Notes under the pieces: model-generated
Databases searched by the model: none
Told to the model about the DNA's origin: nothing
What the model saw: only the letters and a program-made list of their open reading frames with translations
Source of the DNA: RH-AL1 sp965249685
GTDB taxonomy: Bacteria > Pseudomonadota > Alphaproteobacteria > Rhizobiales > Beijerinckiaceae
Assembly: GCA_965249685.1 (NCBI GenBank)
Contig: CBDFMN010000003.1
Span: forward strand, 3,286,001-3,350,000
Direction of reading: 5' to 3'
DNA: 64,000 bases
Made by a program: the position numbers and the translations under genes
Shown here: positions 59,355 through 64,000 of the stretch, piece by piece
Layout: the number at the start of each line of letters is the position of its first letter
Position numbering within the stretch: the stretch's first letter is position 1

Positions 59355-60490
59355 CACAAGCTCTCCAGGATGGTAGCGATACCTTGGCCGCCGCCGATGC
59401 ATTGCGTGGCCAGCGCGTAGCGGCCGCCGCCTTCCTTGAGGAGGCTTGCCGCCTTGCCGAGGATGCGTGCGCCTGTCGCACCCAGCGGGTGACCGAGCGC
59501 GAGCGCGCCACCGTGCAGGTTGAATGTGTCCTCGCGCAAGCCGAGCTCCGCGATGCAGGCCAGAACCTGCGCGGCGAAGGCTTCGTTGAGCTCCACCACG
59601 TCCATTCGGTCGAGGGCGAGTCCGGCCCGCGACAGCGCCTTGCGCGTCGCGGGCACGGGCCCCATCCCCATGACATCGGGCGCGCAGCCCGCCACCGCGA
59701 CGCTCACCACGCGCGCCAGCGGCTCGAGCCCGCGCCGACGGGCGTAGTCTTCGCTGCACACGAGCAGGGCGGCCGCGCCGTCGGTCAGCGGCGCCGACGT
59801 GCCGGCGGTGACGCTTCCGTTCTGGTCGAAGGCTGGCCGCAAGGCAGCCAGGCCATCCATCGTCGCATCGGCCCGCAGGCATCCGTCCGCGTTCACGGTG
59901 CCGTCTGCCGTGACGATAGGCACGATCTCGTCGCGGAAACGGCCTGTGGCCTGTGCCGCCGCCGCCCGGCGATGACTGCAAAGGGCGAGGGCGTCCTGCG
60001 CCGCCCGCGTGATGGCCCAGCGGCGGGCGACGGTCTCGGCCGTCTCGCCCATGCCGGCGCTAAGACCGGGATGCTTGGCGTGCAGGGCAGGGTTCGGCAG
60101 GGGGTTGAAGCCCCCGATCGGCACCCGCGACATGCTCTCGACGCCGGCGCAGACGAAGACGTCGCCCGCACCGAGCGCGATCTGCCCGGCCGCCAGATGC
60201 ACGGCGTGCATGGACGAGCCGCAGTAGCGGTTGACGGTCACCCCGCCGACGCGCACCGGCAGGTCGGCCTGCAGGGCGACGAGCCGCGCCATATTGCCTC
60301 CCTGCTCGCCCTCGGGAAAGGCGCAGCCGAGGAACAGGTCTTCGATGTCGTCGGCATCGACGCCGATGCGGGCCACCAAGGCGCGGACCACGCTTGCGGC
60401 GAGGTCGTCGGGTCGCACCGCCGCCAACGCGCCGCGCTTCGCCGGCGTGAACGGCGAGCGGACGTAGCCGGCGATGACGCTTGCTTGCAC
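59354..60490 (-). CDS. Acetyl-CoA acyltransferase (3-ketoacyl-CoA thiolase)
   Basis: A 378-residue thiolase. The nucleophile Cys90 is in VNRYCGSSMHAVH; HGGALALGHPLGATG holds the catalytic His and TQCIGGGQG the second Cys. The GTG start at 60490 places the start of the conserved sequence (VIAGYVRSPF) right after the N-terminus and is preceded by GGAG eight bases upstream. A GTG at 60541 overlapping the EamA stop is the alternative (395 residues). It ends in overlap with the beta-oxidation fusion gene. It completes fatty acid or related acyl-CoA degradation. Confidence 0.9.
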   Translation of the reverse strand: MQASVIAGYVRSPFTPAKRGALAAVRPDDLAASVVRALVARIGVDADDIEDLFLGCAFPEGEQGGNMARLVALQADLPVRVGGVTVNRYCGSSMHAVHLAAGQIALGAGDVFVCAGVESMSRVPIGGFNPLPNPALHAKHPGLSAGMGETAETVARRWAITRAAQDALALCSHRRAAAAQATGRFRDEIVPIVTADGTVNADGCLRADATMDGLAALRPAFDQNGSVTAGTSAPLTDGAAALLVCSEDYARRRGLEPLARVVSVAVAGCAPDVMGMGPVPATRKALSRAGLALDRMDVVELNEAFAAQVLACIAELGLREDTFNLHGGALALGHPLGATGARILGKAASLLKEGGGRYALATQCIGGGQGIATILESL

Positions 60491-60537
60491 GGGTCGAACT
60501 CCGGTCGGCGTGCCGCCGATCACCTCGCTCGAGGCTA

Positions 60538-61407
60538 TCACCGGCGATTGGCGATGGCGACACCGGCCGCGGCGACGGCGATGCCGAGGAACTGCACGGG
60601 AACCAACGCGTCGCCGAACAGCGCGAAGGCGACGACCGCGGTGAACGGCGGCACGAGGTAGAAGAGCGAGGCGACGCCTGCGACCTCACCCCCGCGGATC
60701 AGCCAGAGCAGCAGCAGCGTCGTGACGACCGACAGCACGACGACCGACCAGACCAACCCGATCAGCACGTCGAGGTGAGGCGTGATGTGTCCGTGCTCGC
60801 TCAGCGCCATGAGCGGCGTCGTGAGCAGCAGGCCGCCGAGGAACTGGATTGCGGCCCCGCTGCGCAGGTCGCGACTGCCGCCGATACGCTTCTGCCAGAT
60901 GGTGCCGAGCGTCATCGCGACCGTCGCCAGCAGGCAGGCGACGATCGCGACGGGCGACAGGGCGGCCGTCCCGGAGAGGTCGGGCGCGATGACGAGCACC
61001 GCACCGACGAAGCCGAGCCCGATCCCGATCCAGCGCCGCGCGCCGACACGCTCGCCCAGCAGCGGCTTGGCCAGCACGGCCGTCAAAAGCGGCTGCAAGC
61101 CGGTGATGAGCGCGGCCACCGCCGGCGGCAGTCCGTGCTTCACGGCCCAGAACACCCCGCCGACATAGGCGCCCTGCATGAGGCTGCCGGCGACGAGGCT
61201 GTCGGTCCAGCCTCGCACCGTCCGCGGCCAGGCGGCGCGTCCCAACCAGGCGATGAGGGCGAGCAGCGCCGCACTGCAGACGAAGCGCAGCGTGACGAAG
61301 CTCAGCGGCTCGGCATAGGGCCGCACCAGCCGAGCGACGATGAACCCGCTCGACCACAGGAGCACGAACAGCAGGGGTGCAAGACGCGCCGCGCGCTGGC
61401 CGATCAT
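60538..61407 (-). CDS. EamA/DMT-family transporter
   Basis: A 289-residue protein with ten hydrophobic segments in two repeated halves, the drug/metabolite transporter (EamA) layout: LLFVLLWSSGFIVARLV at the start of half one and ALSPVAIVACLLATVAMTLG at the start of half two, ending LGIAVAAAGVAIANRR. It would export small metabolites such as amino acids, or purine derivatives. The ATG overlaps the cobI stop (ATGA). Its presence inside the cobalamin chain is unexplained. Confidence 0.85.
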   Translation of the reverse strand: MIGQRAARLAPLLFVLLWSSGFIVARLVRPYAEPLSFVTLRFVCSAALLALIAWLGRAAWPRTVRGWTDSLVAGSLMQGAYVGGVFWAVKHGLPPAVAALITGLQPLLTAVLAKPLLGERVGARRWIGIGLGFVGAVLVIAPDLSGTAALSPVAIVACLLATVAMTLGTIWQKRIGGSRDLRSGAAIQFLGGLLLTTPLMALSEHGHITPHLDVLIGLVWSVVVLSVVTTLLLLWLIRGGEVAGVASLFYLVPPFTAVVAFALFGDALVPVQFLGIAVAAAGVAIANRR

Positions 61408-62132
61408 GGGCGCCGCCCGCGTCCGGGCAGGAGGACGATGGCGAAGTAGGGGGCCACGCCCTCGCGCTTCTCGCGCAGCGGCAGCACGCGTTCGCCTTCC
61501 ATCGTGCCGCGCTCGACGTAGACCGCCTCGTCGAGCAGCCCCGCCGCCTCGACCGCCGCGCGGACCTTGGGGAAGTTCGTGCCGATCTTCATGATGACGG
61601 CGGCATCGGTGGCGGTGAGCTTTGCTTGAAGGGCCTCGGCGGAGAGCGTGCCGGGCAGCACGGTCAGGACGTCGTCCCCCCAGGTGATAGGCAGGCCGGC
61701 GGCGCTCCAGCAGCCCGACATACCGCTGATGCCGGGCACGATCGTCACGGGCGCCCGCCCGCGCAGGCGGACGTAGAGGTGCATGAACGAGCCGTAGAAG
61801 AGGGGGTCTCCCTCGCACAGCAGGGCGACGTCGCGGCCGGCCTCGAGATGCGCCGCGATCCCCGCCGCGGCCTCGGCGTAGAACGGGGCGAGGCACGCGG
61901 CATAGGCGGGTTGGCCGACCGGAACCTCCGTCGTGACGGGGTAGGCGAGCGGCATCTCCTCGCAGAGGGCGGGCATGAACCCGTTGGCGATGGTGCGGGC
62001 ATGGCCGCGCTGGCCGCGTTTGTGGAAATAGGCGACGACCGGGGCCGCCTGCAGGCAACGGACGGCCTTCAACGTCACCAACTCGGGATCGCCCGGCCCC
62101 AGCCCGATCCCGTAGAGGCGGCCGGCGCTCAC
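61404..62132 (-). CDS. cobI: Precorrin-2 C20-methyltransferase CobI
   Basis: A 242-residue SAM-dependent tetrapyrrole methylase. It opens SAGRLYGIGLGPGDPELVTL, the family signature, with LCEGDPLFYGSFMHLYVRL and VPGISGMSGCWSAAGLP further along, and MKIGTNFPKV characteristic of CobI/CbiL. It adds the C20 methyl to precorrin-2. The start is a GTG at 62132, overlapping the cobH stop as GTGA. It is followed by the EamA gene. Confidence 0.92.
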   Translation of the reverse strand: MSAGRLYGIGLGPGDPELVTLKAVRCLQAAPVVAYFHKRGQRGHARTIANGFMPALCEEMPLAYPVTTEVPVGQPAYAACLAPFYAEAAAGIAAHLEAGRDVALLCEGDPLFYGSFMHLYVRLRGRAPVTIVPGISGMSGCWSAAGLPITWGDDVLTVLPGTLSAEALQAKLTATDAAVIMKIGTNFPKVRAAVEAAGLLDEAVYVERGTMEGERVLPLREKREGVAPYFAIVLLPGRGRRP

Positions 62133-62755
62133 TCGGCGGCGCTCGCCAGCGCGTTGACGGCGGCCGCAGCCATGGCGCTGCCGCCGCGCCGCCCGCGCAC
62201 GACGATCGACGCCAAGTCCGCACGGGCGACGAGCGCCTCCTTGGACTCGACGGCGCCAACGAAGCCGACCGGGATGCCGACGACCAGCGCCGGGCGCGGC
62301 GCCCCTGCGTCGATCATTTCGAAGAGGCGGAACAGCGCGGTCGGCGCGTTGCCGATCACCACGACCGCACCGGCGAGGTGCGGGAGCCAAAGTTCCATCG
62401 CGGCGGCGGTGCGCGTCGTTTCGAGGCGGGCGGCGAGCGCCGGCACGGCAGGGTCGCGCAAGGTGCAAACCACGCGATTGTCGCGCGGCAGGCGCGTGCG
62501 GGTGATCCCGTCCGCCACCATCGTCGCGTCGCAGAGGATCGCCGCGCCGTCCGCCAGCGCCGCGATCCCCGCCTCCGCCGCGCCGACGGAGAGATGGATG
62601 TCGTCGGCCACCTCGACCATGCCGCAGGCGTGGACGATGCGCACCGCGACCCGCTCCTCCGCGGCCGTGAACCGGGCGAGCGCCGCCTCCGCGCGGATGA
62701 TGGCGAAGGAGCGGCGGTAGATCTCGGTACCGTCGCGGATGTAGCTGGCCGTCAC
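62129..62755 (-). CDS. cobH: Precorrin-8X methylmutase CobH
   Basis: A 208-residue protein with the CobH/CbiC features: YIRDGTEIYRRSFAIIRAEA at the start, RIVHACGMVEVADDIHLS with the catalytic His, ILCDATMVADGITRTRLP, IGNAPTALFRLFEMID, and GIPVGFVGAVESKEALVA. It moves the C11 methyl to C12 giving hydrogenobyrinate. The GTG start overlaps the stop of the DUF1636 gene (GTGA). Confidence 0.94.
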   Translation of the reverse strand: MTASYIRDGTEIYRRSFAIIRAEAALARFTAAEERVAVRIVHACGMVEVADDIHLSVGAAEAGIAALADGAAILCDATMVADGITRTRLPRDNRVVCTLRDPAVPALAARLETTRTAAAMELWLPHLAGAVVVIGNAPTALFRLFEMIDAGAPRPALVVGIPVGFVGAVESKEALVARADLASIVVRGRRGGSAMAAAAVNALASAAE

Positions 62756-63168
62756 GGCGACTTGTCCGCCGCCATCGCCGGCACGCGGGCGACGGCGCCC
62801 TTCTTCAGCGCGTCGGGACGAAGTTTCCACGGGATCAGGCCGTCCGGCGCGGCGGCATAGAGGCGGGCGCCCAGCAGCACCGTGTCCGCAGCGGCCTCGG
62901 CCGGCAGATCGCCAAAGACGTAGGTCCACTTGCCGGGCGCCGTGAAGCCGACGGCGCAGCTCCGCTTGCAGACGCTGAGACATTCCACCGGGACGACGGT
63001 GATGGCGGGATCGAGGGGCACGGCGCAGACGGCGGCATGGAGCCGGGCGCCCGCGCAAGGTGTCGCCTGGCCCACCACGTGATCGGCGTCGCGGCATGTG
63101 GTGCATACGTAAAGGATCATGGGTGCCGTCGTGGCGGCGTCCCGCTGGTCGAGGATCTCATGCGTCAC
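62752..63168 (-). CDS. DUF1636 putative metal-binding protein of the cobalamin operon
   Basis: A 138-residue protein with cysteines in LYVCTTCRDADHVV and VVPVECLSVCKRSCAVGFTA, and KWTYVFGDLPAEAAADTVLL, as in the DUF1636 family, thioredoxin-like ferredoxin relatives often encoded with cobalamin genes. It may bind cobalt or an Fe-S cluster. The start is a GTG at 63168 with GGGAG six bases ahead; an internal ATG at 63120 would give 122 residues. It is the first gene after the riboswitch. Confidence 0.75.
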   Translation of the reverse strand: MTHEILDQRDAATTAPMILYVCTTCRDADHVVGQATPCAGARLHAAVCAVPLDPAITVVPVECLSVCKRSCAVGFTAPGKWTYVFGDLPAEAAADTVLLGARLYAAAPDGLIPWKLRPDALKKGAVARVPAMAADKSP

Positions 63169-63261
63169 GTTTGGCTCCCGCGCATCGGCGCAGGGGTGAG
63201 GGAGCGCGCGCCGCAAACACGGCTGCCGAGGGCTTCCGGACACCCCGCCGGAAGCACGCGC

Positions 63262-63452
63262 AAGGGTGACGGCAGGTCTCCTGGCTCGTGGATCAACGCC
63301 GGGGCGCCGCCTTCCCAGGCCGTTCGGCGATGCCGAAGCGACCCAGTGGCGGATTGGCGCCCGAGCTCCTCACTGACAGTTGCGGGGGCAGCTGTGGCTC
63401 GCGGCCCGCCTGAGCGAGCCCCACATTCCCTTTTGACCCGTCGTGAAACGGG
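63262..63452 (-). promoter_or_regulatory. Cobalamin (B12) riboswitch
   Basis: Read on the minus strand, the leader carries the conserved elements in order: AAAAGGGAA (63434-63426), then CAGCTGCCCCCGCAACTGT, then CCACTGGG and GGGAAGGCGG, and the B12 box AGCCAGGAGACCTGCC (63286-63271). This is the cobalamin riboswitch (RF00174) consensus. It lies about 100 bases upstream of the DUF1636 start and should shut the operon off when adenosylcobalamin is plentiful. The exact ends of P1 are approximate. Confidence 0.93.
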
Positions 63453-63560
63453 ACCGTCGAAGTGCGTTTGGTGTAGGGCTCGGGCCGCGCCGGTGTCAAT
63501 GCGCTTGCCCTTCGTCCCGCACCGGCCCACAAGGCGGCGTTCCGCGCGAGGCGCCCGCCC

Positions 63561-64000
63561 ATTCCCTTAGAAACCGACCTCTCGCCCGCGGGGCCCTTCG
63601 CCAGCCACGGCGGCGCGTTGGACGCGGCCCGACGTCTCTATGCGGAGGCGGCGCTGCCGTGGATCGACCTGTCCACCGGCATCAATCCGCGCCCCTATCC
63701 GCTTGGCACCATCCCCGCCGCGGCGTGGGCGGTCCTGCCCGAAGCCGAGCCTCTCGCCGCGCTGGAGGCGTTGGCCGCCGCGCATTACGGCTGCTCGGCC
63801 GGCGCGGAGGTCGTCGCCGCTCCGGGCACGCAGGCGATCATCCAGCACTTGCCCGGCCTCCTGCCAGGCCGCGACGTCCGCGTGCTCGGGCCGACTTACG
63901 GCGAGTTCGCGCGGGTCTATGCGGCTGCGGCGCAGCCTGTCGCCGCCTTGAGGGATTTGGCCGGGGCCGATGTGGCGGTGGTCGTCAACCCCAACAATCC
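63561..64000 (+). CDS. cobC: CobC, L-threonine-O-3-phosphate decarboxylase (partial)
   Basis: A PLP-dependent aminotransferase-fold enzyme of cobalamin synthesis, cut by the right edge. It shows FASHGGALDAARRLYAEAAL, WIDLSTGINPRPYPL, AAPGTQAIIQHLPGLLPG and VLGPTYGEFARVYAAAAQPV, then VVVNPNN. It makes aminopropanol phosphate for the nucleotide loop. No ATG, GTG or TTG exists in frame upstream of the conserved HGGAL back to the TAG at 63474; I provisionally start at the ATT at 63561, which is preceded by GAGG. It diverges from the riboswitch. Confidence 0.8.
   Translation, partial: MPLETDLSPAGPFASHGGALDAARRLYAEAALPWIDLSTGINPRPYPLGTIPAAAWAVLPEAEPLAALEALAAAHYGCSAGAEVVAAPGTQAIIQHLPGLLPGRDVRVLGPTYGEFARVYAAAAQPVAALRDLAGADVAVVVNPNN

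Overview
The window is high-GC DNA from an alphaproteobacterium, most likely a Hyphomicrobiales (Rhizobiales) member close to the facultative methylotrophs. I infer this from four things: a two-subunit NAD-linked formate dehydrogenase resembling Methylobacterium FDH1, a cellulose operon carrying the alphaproteobacterial accessory genes bcsS and bcsN, aerobic-pathway cobalamin genes (cobH, cobI, cobC), and an ABC transporter of the Urt type paired with a formamidase. I saw no rRNA, tRNA, CRISPR array or intact insertion sequence.

Layout. (1) 1-2.3 kb: a truncated gene, a DCC-family thiol oxidoreductase, three small unknown genes, a 15-bp tandem repeat and a UPF0114 membrane protein. (2) 2.3-15.7 kb: a cellulose operon on the minus strand (bcsS-bcsA-bcsB-bcsZ-TPR gene-bcsN) followed by a response regulator. 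A divergent hybrid histidine kinase, broken by a frameshift, lies on its upstream side. Cellulose is made by BcsA/BcsB at the inner membrane, trimmed by BcsZ, and probably passed outward with the TPR protein, BcsN and the BcsS barrel. (3) 15.7-18.7 kb: an orphan, apparently decayed flagellin relative, a zinc-ribbon mini-protein, two small exported proteins and an SDR oxidoreductase. (4) 18.7-28.8 kb: a molybdenum/tungsten and formate block. It holds a degenerate MoeA-like gene, a MoeA-PBP fusion, a ModA-like binding protein, a wrecked TonB receptor, and formate dehydrogenase alpha and beta with a clear terminator.

(5) 29.1-35.4 kb: a TetR regulator with an operator-like palindrome, divergent from two RND adaptors and an RND pump joined by 4-base overlaps. 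(6) 35.4-38.7 kb: an FAD amine-oxidase-like enzyme, a DUF3750 protein and a 2-hydroxyacid dehydrogenase of the FAD type. (7) 38.7-47.4 kb: a seven- or eight-gene minus-strand operon urtABCDE-fmdA-2-hydroxyacid dehydrogenase-D-amino acid oxidase, which would import urea or short amides. Formamidase would release ammonia plus formate, and formate is the substrate of the formate dehydrogenase in block 4. (8) 47.5-54.5 kb: an IS3-like OrfA remnant, three exported versions of enzymes that are usually cytosolic, an ATP/ADP-carrier-like transporter and a full-length TonB receptor.

(9) 54.6-64 kb: a NUDIX hydrolase and a minus-strand chain of seven genes. The chain starts at a cobalamin riboswitch (DUF1636, cobH, cobI, EamA exporter) and runs on without an obvious break into thiolase, 3-hydroxyacyl-CoA dehydrogenase/enoyl-CoA hydratase and acyl-CoA dehydrogenase. 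cobC points the other way and leaves the window.

The observations I rate highest are the glycine-serine linker inside the BcsA PilZ domain, the two-component pair flanking the cellulose operon, the degenerate flagellin, the recurring 15-bp repeat expansions, and the riboswitch-to-beta-oxidation gene chain. None of them amounts to a proven new system.
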